Made by a program: the position numbers and the translations under genes. DNA of 46,972 nt from Chloroflexota bacterium. Its GTDB lineage: Bacteria > Chloroflexota > Anaerolineae > Promineifilales > Promineifilaceae. Location of the stretch: positions 1-46,972 of the forward strand of contig JAJRYT010000145.1 in NCBI GenBank assembly GCA_024275635.1, written 5' to 3'. The stretch's first letter is position 1; each line of letters begins with the position of its first letter. Of the stretch, positions 16,696-24,924 are shown piece by piece. The notes below the pieces were generated by a model. It saw only the letters and a program-made list of their open reading frames with translations. It was not told where the DNA came from and searched no databases.

Positions 16696-17257
16696 CCTCC
16701 AAAAGAACAGGGGATGGGGAAGACACGGCCGTTAACGGAATAACCACGCCTACCTCTTCAGAAGGATGCGCCGCCAACCAACTTTGGGCAAATGCCGCCA
16801 ATTCAGTCACATAGCCCTTCTCCCGCTCCGACGACGCCATCTCAATCACTTGTCGCAACGATTTTCCGCCCAACCACTTAAACCGTTTCCGGTTCATTAA
16901 ATCTCGTTCCGAAAACATCTCCAGCCACGACTCCAACTGCATCCTCACCTGCTGCCAATCCTCAAAAATACGGTCCAAATCCCGTCCCTGGTACTCGGCA
17001 ATACGGCGAACCTCATACTCAAGCGGCTTCGCCAAAGCTGCCAACAACTTCTCCGGCTTCCTCCCTTGATCCAGGCGCATCAACCCCGTCACCAACTCCG
17101 CTTCCCACGCCGACTGCAGCGCTAAAACCTCCGCCACCGAATAACGTCCAACAGCGCCCGCCGCCAACAATGCCTCATCCGGCAGCGCCTCAATCGCCGC
17201 CAACACCTGCTCCCGACTCCCATCCATCTCATCCAAAACAACCATTACCCCATCCAT
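16667..17257 (-). CDS. DinB/ClbS-like four-helix-bundle protein
   Basis: A protein of about 196 residues, almost all helical, matches the style of the DinB-like superfamily (ClbS/DfsB branch): an early YSVAEVLALQSAWEAELVTG helix, the aromatic-rich FKWLGGKSLRQVIEMAS region and a final helix. The usual metal-binding histidine of active DinB enzymes is not evident, so activity is unclear. The ATG at 17257 has AGGTG close upstream; a GTG two codons earlier and a later ATG (MVVLDE) are alternatives. It overlaps ygfZ by about 29 bp. Confidence 0.65.
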   Translation of the reverse strand: MDGVMVVLDEMDGSREQVLAAIEALPDEALLAAGAVGRYSVAEVLALQSAWEAELVTGLMRLDQGRKPEKLLAALAKPLEYEVRRIAEYQGRDLDRIFEDWQQVRMQLESWLEMFSERDLMNRKRFKWLGGKSLRQVIEMASSEREKGYVTELAAFAQSWLAAHPSEEVGVVIPLTAVSSPSPVLLEVEDENEKSD

Positions 17258-17362
17258 AAACACCTACCCAACAACCCAAGCCCTCTCAATCTCCGCCCCC
17301 TCTTTATCGCTACCCTCTCCTCAATCATGACTTCTATCACACATTACCCATGACCAATGACG

Positions 17363-17436
17363 TAGACATTTAAGCTTGAGTCGCTATACTACAAACGTAA
17401 TCATTTCAATTTTAGAGGCGAGCCGCAACGGCTCGC
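17363..17436 (+). promoter_or_regulatory. Promoter followed closely by a hairpin in a 500-bp gap
   Basis: TAGACA (17363-17368) and TATACT (17385-17390) have a 16-nt spacer on the plus strand. About 28 nt on, the stem gcgagccg-caa-cggctcgc (17418-17436) is followed by tttcgttattct. This could be a very short transcript, an attenuator of the ccm operon (first gene at 17760), or chance. The rest of the 17258-17759 gap holds no gene. Confidence 0.35.
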
Positions 17437-17759
17437 TTTCGTTATTCTAAAGCCCTCCTTACCCTGATCAAACCGGGCAAGATTAAGCAATGTGATCTCC
17501 ATTACCTTAATGTTACCTTTGAACCAACAGAAACGGTATTAAAAACCAGTATAATCTATCGTTAGGATTAAGGACGGATTTCACAATCATTCACATAAAT
17601 CCGAGAGTCATTCGTAACCAATCGGCATTTTGAAGTCAGATAAATTAAGCGTAACTAAGTAAGCGTGTGACAGGTAATGACTAATTATCCAATCAACCGA
17701 CTACCCAATCATCTGCTTGGAACTAACTTATTACTGACGAATAACAATAACACACAATT

Positions 17760-18080
17760 ATGAGTAATGTAACCGCTCAATCACTTCCGATAAATAATTC
17801 AGAAAACGCAGGCTCTGCTGAGACCACACCTGGTCACTCAGTTGAAATCCGCTGGGAGATTGTGGCCCGAACGGCCGGCTTGATGCCGGCCACCATCCTG
17901 GCCGGACGCCTAAAAGCAGAAAACATCCCTGTGCGCGCCTGGCAAGAAGGCGCAGGGCAGGCGTTGGGGCTTACCGTAGGACTCCTCGGCGCCGGTTATG
18001 TTGCCGTCCCCGAAGAATACGCAAAACTGGCCCACAAAATCTTAGAAGACGAAAATCAAGCGTGGGAAGAAGAAGAATAA
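17760..18080 (+). CDS. DUF2007-like small protein
   Basis: A 106-residue protein carries a core of about 70 residues, ILAGRLKAENIPVRAW through AVPEEYAKLAHKILED, matching the DUF2007 (putative signal-transducing) pattern G-R-L-x-A-E-x-I-x-A ... V-x-E-x-x-x-x-A-x-x-I-L. The N-terminus is a disordered Ser/Asn-rich leader and the C-terminus is acidic. The biochemical role is unknown. It is the first gene of the cytochrome c maturation run, 84 bp ahead of ccmE, with a hairpin between. Confidence 0.75.
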   Translation: MSNVTAQSLPINNSENAGSAETTPGHSVEIRWEIVARTAGLMPATILAGRLKAENIPVRAWQEGAGQALGLTVGLLGAGYVAVPEEYAKLAHKILEDENQAWEEEE

Positions 18081-18085
18081 AAACC

Positions 18086-18126
18086 GGCAAGAACCAGAGA
18101 ATCGCGACTTCCTCTGGATCCTTGCC
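18086..18126 (+). repeat. Intercistronic hairpin, DUF2007 to ccmE
   Basis: ggcaag/cttgcc and ccagag/ctctgg stack into one imperfect stem with a 2-3-nt internal loop. This is the first of a series of unrelated hairpins in the gaps of this operon. Confidence 0.55.
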
Positions 18127-18164
18127 AAAATTAGTAACTGATCAAATAACAGAGGTATAAGAAT

Positions 18165-18668
18165 ATGGCTGATACAACATGGACAAATGACGGAAAAGAT
18201 ATTCTAACCGAGACCAAAAGCAACCGACTGAAGTTTATTATCGGCGGCGTGCTGTTGGTGGCCGCAATTGCCTACCTGGTTGTCAACGCAATGAGCGGAA
18301 ATACGCAGCTCTATAAAACCGTTAACGAATATTATGCCGAGCAGGGCCGGTTAACCGACCGGGATTTACGCATAGCCGGAGTTGTCGTTGGCGATTCAAT
18401 TCAATTTATTGAAGTTGACGCTCAAACTACCCGGCTGGAATTTGATGTTGTGGACGATCTAGACAACCCGGAACCGAAGCTGCACATTGTAGCTATTAAC
18501 GAACCTAAACCGGACTTACTGCAGCACAAAGCGCAAGCTTTAATTGAAGGCCGCGCCGATGAAAATGGCGTATTCATGGTCAACCCGGGCGGTTTGCTGC
18601 TTAAATGCCCCACCCGATATGAAGAACTTGACCCGGCCGATCATCCGGATGGCATTCCTCAGCAATAA
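18165..18668 (+). CDS. ccmE: Haem chaperone CcmE, CxxxY variant
   Basis: CcmE carries haem covalently from CcmC to the CcmF/H ligase in cytochrome c maturation system I. This 167-residue protein has one N-terminal TM helix (about 22-43) and an OB-fold outer domain (LRIAGVVVGDSI, TTRLEFDVVDD). The C-terminal haem-binding motif is K-C-P-T-R-Y: Cys148 replaces the His of the enterobacterial HxxxY motif. CxxxY CcmE proteins are known from archaea and some deltaproteobacteria and Gram-positives. AGAGG precedes ATG 18165. The operon continues with ccmF. ccmA, ccmB and ccmC are not in this window. Confidence 0.92.
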   Translation: MADTTWTNDGKDILTETKSNRLKFIIGGVLLVAAIAYLVVNAMSGNTQLYKTVNEYYAEQGRLTDRDLRIAGVVVGDSIQFIEVDAQTTRLEFDVVDDLDNPEPKLHIVAINEPKPDLLQHKAQALIEGRADENGVFMVNPGGLLLKCPTRYEELDPADHPDGIPQQ

Positions 18669-18691
18669 TTGATTATTAACAGCAAATAGCA

Positions 18692-18724
18692 AGATTGGTT
18701 CAATTTTGGAAATTGAACCAATCT
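18692..18724 (+). repeat. Perfect 15-bp hairpin between ccmE and ccmF
   Basis: agattggttcaattt (18692-18706), loop tgg, then aaattgaaccaatct (18710-18724). It ends 16 nt before the ccmF ATG. With no T-run after it, it is more likely an mRNA-processing or stability element than a terminator. Confidence 0.75.
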
Positions 18725-18740
18725 GTATGGACTAAAAAAT

Positions 18741-20735
18741 ATGATAGCTGATATAGGTTACTTTGCTTTACTTATTGCTTTTGTGACCGCCATTTATGCG
18801 GCCGTCGCCGCCTGGTATGGCAAAAGCAAAGACAAAATGCGCTGGGTAGAGAGTGCGCGCAACGCCACCATCATTATTTTACCCCTGGTCGTTTTATCCT
18901 GCGCCTTGCTCGTTACTTCGATTTTACGCAACGATTTTTCCCTGGAGTATGTTTGGCGCGTAAGCAGTATTGAGATGCCCACCTACCTGAAGTTCACCTC
19001 TTTATGGGGTGGGCAAGCCGGTTCTTTACTGTTTTGGAATTTGCTATTAGCGATTTTTACGGCCGTGGCCATGGCTCGTAAATGGCACGAACAAAAAGAA
19101 CTGATGCCTTATGCGCTTATCGTCATCAGTATGACGCAGATTTTCTTTCTAGGCCTTTCGGCTTTTGTTGAAAACCCATTCACCCGTTTGGATGTGATTC
19201 CACCAAATGGCAACGGCCTTAATCCTCTATTACGGCATCCAGGCATGATCATCCACCCGCCCATGCTGTATCTGGGATTTACGGGTTTTATTATCCCCTA
19301 TACCTTTGCGATTGCGGCTTTGATGGCCGGCAAACTAGATGATGGCTGGATTCGTACCACACGCCGCTGGACGTTGGTGGCCTGGTTATTTCTGAGCCTG
19401 GGGTTGATTTTAGGCGGCCGCTGGGCCTATGATGTGTTAGGTTGGGGCGGTTATTGGGGATGGGACCCGGTAGAAAATGCCTCTTTTATGCCCTGGCTGG
19501 CGGGAACGGCGTTCTTACATTCAGTCATGATTCAAGAGAAGCGGCATATGTTTAAGATGTGGAATATGTTCCTGATTATCTTGACGTATTCGCTGGTAAT
19601 TTATGGCACTTTTATCGTGCGCAGCGGGGTGATTTCATCGGTACATTCGTTTGCCCGCTCGGCGATTGGCCCGCTTTTCTTTGCTTTTATTGCCATTATG
19701 TTTATCTTTTCCGCTTACTGGGTTAACCGGCGGCGCGACGAACTAGCTTCAACAAACAGCTTGCAATCTTTGTTGTCGCGGGAAGCGGCGTTCCTGTATA
19801 ACAATTTCTTGATCCTGGCGATTCTGGCGGTTGTGTTCTTGTTTACCAATTACCCGATAGTCTCGGAGTTGTTTACAGGAGAGAAGGGGTTTGTCGGCCC
19901 ACCAGTGTATGAGAAGGCATTAGCGCCGTTGTTTGGCTTGCTGGTTTTGCTAATGGGGGTTGCTCCGTTAACGATGTGGTATCGCAGCAGTGTAAAACGG
20001 CTGGGTAGAGCTATGCGCTGGCCGGCAATTGCGTCTACAATAACAGTTATTGTGCTGTTCATCTTGAATATTCGCGGCTGGGGCGCGCTGGTTGGCTTTT
20101 GGGCGGCTACGTTTGCCACTTTTCTGACGTTGTTAGAGTTTTGGAAAGGAACGCGGGCGCGAATGAAGCGTGGGGAATCGGTTTGGGCTGCTTTTTCTAA
20201 TTTGATGGCCCGAAACCGGCGTCGCTATGGCGGCTATTGGATTCACATGGGTGTTTTGATCATGGCGTTTGGCGTCATTGGTGTGGAAGTGTTCCAACAG
20301 GAAACGCAGCTTCGCCTGGAGAAAGGAGGATCGTTGACGCTGGGTCGTTATGAGATGGTGTTTAATGATATTAATCGTTTTCCTGGCCCGGATGATTTGA
20401 TGATTACGGAAGCGACAATGGATGTGTATGTTGACGGCCGTCTCGTGGACACCATCACCCCACGTACAGAATTATATACTCGGACAGGTCAACCAATGAC
20501 CATCCCGGACGCCCGATCCACTATTGCCGAAGATTTCTATGTTTTGCTGGTAAACTGGGAACCCACTTCGGCCAATTCGGCCACCTTCCGCGTCTTTCTG
20601 AATCCGCTCATCAACTGGGTTTGGGGCGGCGGCATCATCTTTGTTTTAGGAACACTCATCGCCGCCTGGCCGGATAGAAAGAAACAGTCTGTTGCGGCGC
20701 GTTCGCGGCGCGTGGCCATAGGCGCGGCGGATTGA
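18741..20735 (+). CDS. ccmF: Cytochrome c haem lyase subunit CcmF
   Basis: This 664-residue polytopic protein (about 15 TM helices) is the core of the haem ligation complex, joining reduced haem to apocytochrome CxxCH outside the membrane. The hallmark tryptophan-rich WWD segment is GWGGYWGWDPVENASFMPWL. Other family motifs are the GGQAGSLLFWNLLLA region, RHPGMIIHPPMLYLG with conserved His, and a periplasmic loop before the last TM helix. Length agrees with the CcmF/NrfE family. The start ATG 18741 directly follows the hairpin. Its stop lies 13 bp before the CcmH start. Confidence 0.96.
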   Translation: MIADIGYFALLIAFVTAIYAAVAAWYGKSKDKMRWVESARNATIIILPLVVLSCALLVTSILRNDFSLEYVWRVSSIEMPTYLKFTSLWGGQAGSLLFWNLLLAIFTAVAMARKWHEQKELMPYALIVISMTQIFFLGLSAFVENPFTRLDVIPPNGNGLNPLLRHPGMIIHPPMLYLGFTGFIIPYTFAIAALMAGKLDDGWIRTTRRWTLVAWLFLSLGLILGGRWAYDVLGWGGYWGWDPVENASFMPWLAGTAFLHSVMIQEKRHMFKMWNMFLIILTYSLVIYGTFIVRSGVISSVHSFARSAIGPLFFAFIAIMFIFSAYWVNRRRDELASTNSLQSLLSREAAFLYNNFLILAILAVVFLFTNYPIVSELFTGEKGFVGPPVYEKALAPLFGLLVLLMGVAPLTMWYRSSVKRLGRAMRWPAIASTITVIVLFILNIRGWGALVGFWAATFATFLTLLEFWKGTRARMKRGESVWAAFSNLMARNRRRYGGYWIHMGVLIMAFGVIGVEVFQQETQLRLEKGGSLTLGRYEMVFNDINRFPGPDDLMITEATMDVYVDGRLVDTITPRTELYTRTGQPMTIPDARSTIAEDFYVLLVNWEPTSANSATFRVFLNPLINWVWGGGIIFVLGTLIAAWPDRKKQSVAARSRRVAIGAAD

Positions 20736-20748
20736 CAGGAGATTAAAA

Positions 20749-21303
20749 GTGGGAAATAGAGAATGGGAAGTAGGAAGTGAAAAATGGCAAGCGCTGCGTG
20801 TCACGCTTTATGTTTTAGTGTTAGCGGTTTTCCTGGGCGCGGCTATTCCATCTGTGGCCCAGGATGGATCTGAAGGCGATGACAGCGGTCTCAAAAAAGC
20901 GGTCACGGCCAATGATGTTAACAAAATTGCCAAAAGGGTATACTGTCCCGTCTGCGAAAGCACGCCGTTAGATGTGTGTCAGACACAGGCTTGCGCTGAT
21001 TGGCGCGACATTATTCGTCAGAAGTTGGAGGAAGGGGCAAGCGAACAGGAGATCTTTGATTATTTCTCCAACTTGTATGGCGATCGTGTTTTAGCGGAAC
21101 CACCGCGTGAAGGGTTTAGTTTACTGCTCTGGCTGCTGCCGCTGATTATTGTTCCGCTAGGGGCCGTGTTTTTCAGCCGGTATATGCGCAACTTGAAGGC
21201 AACGGCCGTTCAGTCGGTCAGTGTACCGGATACGGCCGTGCCTGATGCCGCAGCCAGCAGCGACTACCTGGCACGCATTGAAAAGGAACTAGAGAACAAT
21301 TAA
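20749..21303 (+). CDS. ccmH: Cytochrome c maturation thiol protein CcmH
   Basis: This 184-residue membrane thiol-disulfide protein is thought to reduce the apocytochrome CxxC for haem ligation. The N-terminal signal/TM (about 15-37) is followed by the domain with VYCPVCES (Cys66/Cys69, the LRCxxC site) and further cysteines (VCQTQAC), then REKL-like helices and a C-terminal TM at about 123-142. The GTG at 20749 is used because AGGAG lies 7 nt before it. Its first ten codons are made of repeat-like DNA (gggaaatagagaatggg). It pairs with the ccmG-like thioredoxin downstream. Confidence 0.92.
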   Translation: MGNREWEVGSEKWQALRVTLYVLVLAVFLGAAIPSVAQDGSEGDDSGLKKAVTANDVNKIAKRVYCPVCESTPLDVCQTQACADWRDIIRQKLEEGASEQEIFDYFSNLYGDRVLAEPPREGFSLLLWLLPLIIVPLGAVFFSRYMRNLKATAVQSVSVPDTAVPDAAASSDYLARIEKELENN

Positions 21304-21310
21304 CTAAGTC

Positions 21311-21369
21311 ATCCTCCCGGAGGGTCACGAGAGGTTAGCTAGTTTCATCAGGCTAACCTCTAGGAGGAT
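21311..21369 (+). repeat. Nested hairpin between ccmH and ccmG
   Basis: The inner stem agaggttagc/gctaacctct (21330-21339, 21352-21361) is perfect over 10 bp. The outer arms atcctcc/ggaggat close the structure, with a small cctcccggagg hairpin on the left. No T-run follows. Confidence 0.65.
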
Positions 21370-21402
21370 TAGCAGTTACAATCATATCAAAATTTGGTGA
21401 CT

Positions 21403-21981
21403 ATGAACGTCACAATTCAACCAACACCTGCTCCCAAAACCCCCATTCGCTGGAGCAGCGTCCTGATGTGGGTAGGAGTCTTTAGCCTAATCGGCATCCT
21501 GGGCTGGGGATTGGTACAAACCAGCAAAACTCGCCCCGAAGCCGGCCAGCCTGCGCCAGACTTCACCGTGCAGTTCCTGGATGGGTACCGCTGGGAAGAT
21601 CGAACAAGCGCTACTTTAGATGACTTCAAAGGACATATTGTTGTTCTCAACTTTTGGGCCTCCTGGTGTGTTGAGTGCCGGGTAGAAGCCAAAGCATTTG
21701 AGGACACCTGGCAAAAGTACGCCGATCAGGGCGTTATCTTCCTGGGCGTGGCTCATGTAGACGTCGAGCCAAGATCGCTTGAATACTTAAAAGAATTCAA
21801 TATTTCCTATCCTAATGCACTCGATTATGGCGACAGAATTTCCAGTGATTACGAGATTACCGGCGTGCCGGAAACGTTTATCATTGACCCATCAGGCCAG
21901 GTCGTTTATGTACAGCTTGGCCCCATTCAGGAAGCAACGCTGGTTCAGACACTCGAACAATTACTGGTACAAGGAGGGTAA
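21403..21981 (+). CDS. CcmG/ResA-type thioredoxin-like protein
   Basis: This membrane-anchored, outward-facing thioredoxin of about 192 residues has a TM helix at about 20-40, then APDFTVQFLDG, the active site NFWASWCVECR (CxxC at about 89-92) and the cis-Pro region GVPETFIIDPSG with LDYGDRISSDY before it. It is typical of CcmG/DsbE and ResA/TlpA, which reduce apocytochrome or CcmH thiols. The ATG at 21403 is preferred; TTG/GTG codons just upstream are possible, and none has a strong ribosome-binding site, which fits coupling through the hairpin-bearing gap. Confidence 0.9.
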   Translation: MNVTIQPTPAPKTPIRWSSVLMWVGVFSLIGILGWGLVQTSKTRPEAGQPAPDFTVQFLDGYRWEDRTSATLDDFKGHIVVLNFWASWCVECRVEAKAFEDTWQKYADQGVIFLGVAHVDVEPRSLEYLKEFNISYPNALDYGDRISSDYEITGVPETFIIDPSGQVVYVQLGPIQEATLVQTLEQLLVQGG

Positions 21982-22015
21982 ACCATAAAACTTTCATAGA
22001 TTGGTTTTATGGTTT
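21980..22015 (+). repeat. Hairpin between ccmG and the CcmI-like gene
   Basis: aaaccataaaa (21980-21990) pairs perfectly with ttttatggttt (22005-22015). It begins in the ccmG stop codon and ends 12 nt before the next ATG. Confidence 0.7.
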
Positions 22016-22027
22016 ACATTTGAATAC

Positions 22028-22525
22028 ATGACATCAGGCTCAATACTGTTAGGAATCGCCTTGTTGATTCTGGTCGGACTTTATTTAGCCCGGCCTGTAT
22101 TGCAAGCGTCACAAGCAGACCATGTGCGGCTCTCTCGCCGCCAACTTTTATTGGCAGAAAAAGAAGGGATTCTTGCCCAAATACGCGACATAGACTTTGA
22201 CCATGATACGGGTAAAATGCCGGATGAAGTTCATCAAATTCAACGCATGCAGTTGATGAATCGCGCTGCCGAAATATTGCAGCAGTTGGAACCAACAGCC
22301 GGGGAAGCGTCGTCGTCAGCCGCCTCTTCTGAAGAGGATGTGGACGCCGCCATTGAAGCGGCGGTCACTCAGATGCGTCAGGGGAAGCCCAAAAGCAGCC
22401 GCCCTGCAAAATCGATGGCCGAGAATGGCCGTTTCTGCTCTAACTGCGGTCAATCGGTTGACGCCAACGATAAATTCTGTACATCCTGCGGCCACAAGAT
22501 ACGGGCACAGCAAGCTGTATCATAA
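22028..22525 (+). CDS. CcmI-like membrane protein with zinc ribbon
   Basis: This 165-residue protein starts with a TM helix (SILLGIALLILVGLYLARPVL), followed by a cytoplasmic coiled segment LLAEKEGILAQIRDIDFDHDTGK. That segment closely resembles the first helix pair of CcmI (the K-E-x-x-L-x-x-I-x-D-L-x-F-D-x-x-x-G-K pattern). CcmI normally presents apocytochrome to CcmFH. Here the usual TPR domain is replaced by a linker and a C-terminal zinc ribbon, FCSNCGQS ... FCTSCGHKI (CxxC-CxxC). The combination is odd and may be lineage specific. The TTG in-frame start at 22001 lies inside a hairpin loop, so ATG 22028 is chosen. Confidence 0.75.
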   Translation: MTSGSILLGIALLILVGLYLARPVLQASQADHVRLSRRQLLLAEKEGILAQIRDIDFDHDTGKMPDEVHQIQRMQLMNRAAEILQQLEPTAGEASSSAASSEEDVDAAIEAAVTQMRQGKPKSSRPAKSMAENGRFCSNCGQSVDANDKFCTSCGHKIRAQQAVS

Positions 22526-22530
22526 AAACT

Positions 22531-22612
22531 AAAGATGGAGATTGGAGATTAGAGACTGGAGATTAGAGATTAGAAACTGGAAACAAAGCAGTCTCTAGTC
22601 CCTAGTCTCCAG
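22531..22612. repeat. Tandem repeats with partial inverted copy
   Basis: Units such as gagattggagattagagact are repeated three to four times, then partly complementary agtctctagtccctagtctcc follows. The DNA can fold into an imperfect hairpin between the CcmI-like and cytochrome genes. Confidence 0.65.
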
Positions 22613-22641
22613 TGCATTAAAACCCTCAAAGTTGGAAATAA

Positions 22642-24507
22642 ATGACAAATCATTCATTTGCGCGTTTTATAGACGGCCGTTTCTGGGCTGTTCTCATTTT
22701 ATTCATGGCGCTACTATTCGGATTAGGGTTAGCCGGGACCAACGCACAAGAACCTGCGCTCCCCCTGACCCCGCCCAATGCTGAAGCCGGGTTGGCGATT
22801 TTTGCCGAACGCTGCGCCAATTGTCACGGCCCCACCGGCGGCGGTGACGGTGAATTATCGGCCAACTTGCCTAAACCGCCAGCCGTTTTCAACGACCCTG
22901 AATTTCGTAAAACGGCCGTTCCCGCCACCCTTTTCGGCCGTATCACCAACGGCATCCTCGAATCAGGTATGCCTCCCTTCGGCCCAACCAGCAGCAACCC
23001 CATTGCCGAGGAAAACCGCTGGGACTTGATCGCCGCCGTCTACAGCTTTAGCACACCGGCCGACTCGCTTGCCCTGGGACAAACCGTGTATGAAGAAAAC
23101 TGCCTCGCCTGTCATGGCCAAAACGGTCTGGGCGACGGCCCCGACGCCGCGGCTGACGCCAATCTCGACCTAACCGATCTGAGCTACTGGTTCAACCGCA
23201 GCAACGAAACCGTCCTGGCGGATGTGAACAACAGCGCCATCCCCGAACATAAGTTTGATCTGAGCGAGGATGAGCAGTGGGCTGTGGTTGATTACGCCCG
23301 CACCTTTAGTTATAGTTACTTCGATGCGCTAGCGCCGCTGGAACCGATCGCAACGGCCGTCATCAGCGGTCAAATCACCAACGGCACAACCGACGAAATT
23401 CTAGGCGAAGGCGAAGCGTTTCTGCGTGCTTTTAACGCCAGCTTCCAGGAAACATTGACGCTGACAACGACGGTGGGCGTAGACGGCCGTTACCAATTCG
23501 ACCTCACAGACGTTCAGCCCGATTGGATCTATCTGGTCGGTACTCGCTATAAAGACCTCAACTTTAGCAGTGACGCCGGACAAATCAGCCGGGCCAACCC
23601 GGCGCTTGATCTACCCATCACGGTTTATGAAACAACCACCGATCCGGCGACGATTACGATTGAACAAGTCCACCTGATCCTGGGTTTCCAGGGCGATTCG
23701 ATACAGGTAAGCGAATTATATGTAATCGGCAACCAGGAAACGGCCGTGTTCGTCGGCGCAACCGGCGATGCCAACCAGGGAACCATCCAATTCAACCTGC
23801 CCGAAGGCGTCCAAGACCCCGTCTTTGAGCGCACCCTCGGCTCCCTGGAATCAACCATCCCCGCCACCGAAGTCATCCAAACCGAAACCGGTTGGGCCGA
23901 TACCCTGCCCGTCCAGCCAGGCCCTGGCGGGCTGAACCTCATCGTCAGCTACCTGCTTCCCTATGAAGACGGCATGGCCCTTAACCGCATCCTCCCCTAC
24001 ACAACCAACAATGCCAATGTCATCATACCTGAAGTTGGCGTCACCGTCGCTGGCAGCGAGTGGACATTCCAGGGCGCGCAGCAAATGTCCGATGGCGGCA
24101 GTTCCTTCCTCAGCTATACTCGCGCCGGCTTACAAGCGGGGACAGAATTAACCCTGATATTAGACGGCAAGCCAGATGCCGCGGCCACAGTTGGCAGCGG
24201 CGCAGCCACCCCGCGCAACTCAACCAACGAACTCCTCATTGGCGGCGGTGGACTGTTATTGGCCGTTGCCGCGGCCGTTTTCATTTTCCGTACCTGGCAA
24301 GCCAAACCTTATCGGGACGATGAACTCGATTACGATGAAGATGACGAGGACGATGATGAGAACGATGGTGAGAACGATGAGATCACTCAACGCATCCAGG
24401 CCATCGCCGACCTTGACAACGCCCATGAACGCGGCGAGATCGACGAAGCCGACTACACCAGCCAACGAAAAAAACTCAAGTCGGAATTAAAGACTTTGTG
24501 GGATTAG
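22642..24507 (+). CDS. Membrane-anchored dihaem cytochrome c with acidic tail
   Basis: This 621-residue protein has a signal peptide (about 1-36) and two class I cytochrome c domains with haem sites CANCH (Cys58-His62) and CLACH (Cys154-His158). Domain 1 has a plausible Met ligand in SGMPPFG. The matching position of domain 2 reads AIPEHKF, with no Met, so the axial ligand may be His or absent. Then come a carboxypeptidase-regulatory-like beta domain (about 225-330), a further beta-rich region, one TM helix (about 532-550), a very acidic stretch (DEDDEDDDEND) and a final helix ERGEIDEADYTSQRKKLK. It is the probable client of the ccm genes in the same operon and an electron carrier outside the membrane. 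Confidence 0.88.
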   Translation: MTNHSFARFIDGRFWAVLILFMALLFGLGLAGTNAQEPALPLTPPNAEAGLAIFAERCANCHGPTGGGDGELSANLPKPPAVFNDPEFRKTAVPATLFGRITNGILESGMPPFGPTSSNPIAEENRWDLIAAVYSFSTPADSLALGQTVYEENCLACHGQNGLGDGPDAAADANLDLTDLSYWFNRSNETVLADVNNSAIPEHKFDLSEDEQWAVVDYARTFSYSYFDALAPLEPIATAVISGQITNGTTDEILGEGEAFLRAFNASFQETLTLTTTVGVDGRYQFDLTDVQPDWIYLVGTRYKDLNFSSDAGQISRANPALDLPITVYETTTDPATITIEQVHLILGFQGDSIQVSELYVIGNQETAVFVGATGDANQGTIQFNLPEGVQDPVFERTLGSLESTIPATEVIQTETGWADTLPVQPGPGGLNLIVSYLLPYEDGMALNRILPYTTNNANVIIPEVGVTVAGSEWTFQGAQQMSDGGSSFLSYTRAGLQAGTELTLILDGKPDAAATVGSGAATPRNSTNELLIGGGGLLLAVAAAVFIFRTWQAKPYRDDELDYDEDDEDDDENDGENDEITQRIQAIADLDNAHERGEIDEADYTSQRKKLKSELKTLWD

Positions 24508-24517
24508 TGGCCTAATA

Positions 24518-24568
24518 ATTGAAGATTGATGATTGGGTTGTTCAAATCTCCAATCATCAATCTTCAAT
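24518..24568 (+). repeat. Perfect 19-bp hairpin built from heptamer repeats
   Basis: attgaagattgatgattgg (24518-24536) is exactly complementary to ccaatcatcaatcttcaat (24550-24568), with a 13-nt loop. It sits 11 nt after the cytochrome stop and 7 nt before the next ATG. Confidence 0.8.
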
Positions 24569-24575
24569 CTCCACC

Positions 24576-24917
24576 ATGTATAAATTCACCACCCTCTACC
24601 GCCGCGTAGACGACCTCGACGCCCTGGAAACTTTCTTTGCCACCACCCACCTGCCATTGGCCGAACAATTACCGGGCCTTGTCAAAACCGAAGTCAGCCG
24701 CGTGCTGGGGCAGCCAACCGGGGAGTCCCGCTTCCACCTGGGCTACGAACTCTATTTTGAATCGCGCGCCGCCTTTGACAAAGCCATGAAAAGCCGGCCC
24801 GGCGTGGAACTCATGGTCAACCTCATCCCCTGGGTCGAGGCCCGCCTCCTCACCTGGTTCTACGCCGAACCGTTTGAAGAAGAAGCGGGGCTGCACGGCC
24901 GTGACGAAGAAGAATAA
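24576..24917 (+). CDS. EthD-domain protein
   Basis: A protein of 113 residues with the dimeric alpha/beta-barrel (ferredoxin-like) EthD pattern: YKFTTLYRRVDDLDALETFF, then THLPLAEQLPGLVKTEVSRV and a FDKAMKSRPG helix. EthD proteins are small and often degrade or bind hydrophobic compounds; the actual role is not predictable. The ATG at 24576 is chosen: the longer frame would use codons within the upstream hairpin, and the EthD fold begins at the MYKFT strand. It ends in acidic EEAGLHGRDEEE. Last gene of the ccm run; a repeat with terminator-like pairing follows. Confidence 0.8.
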   Translation: MYKFTTLYRRVDDLDALETFFATTHLPLAEQLPGLVKTEVSRVLGQPTGESRFHLGYELYFESRAAFDKAMKSRPGVELMVNLIPWVEARLLTWFYAEPFEEEAGLHGRDEEE

Positions 24918-24924
24918 TCGGCGC

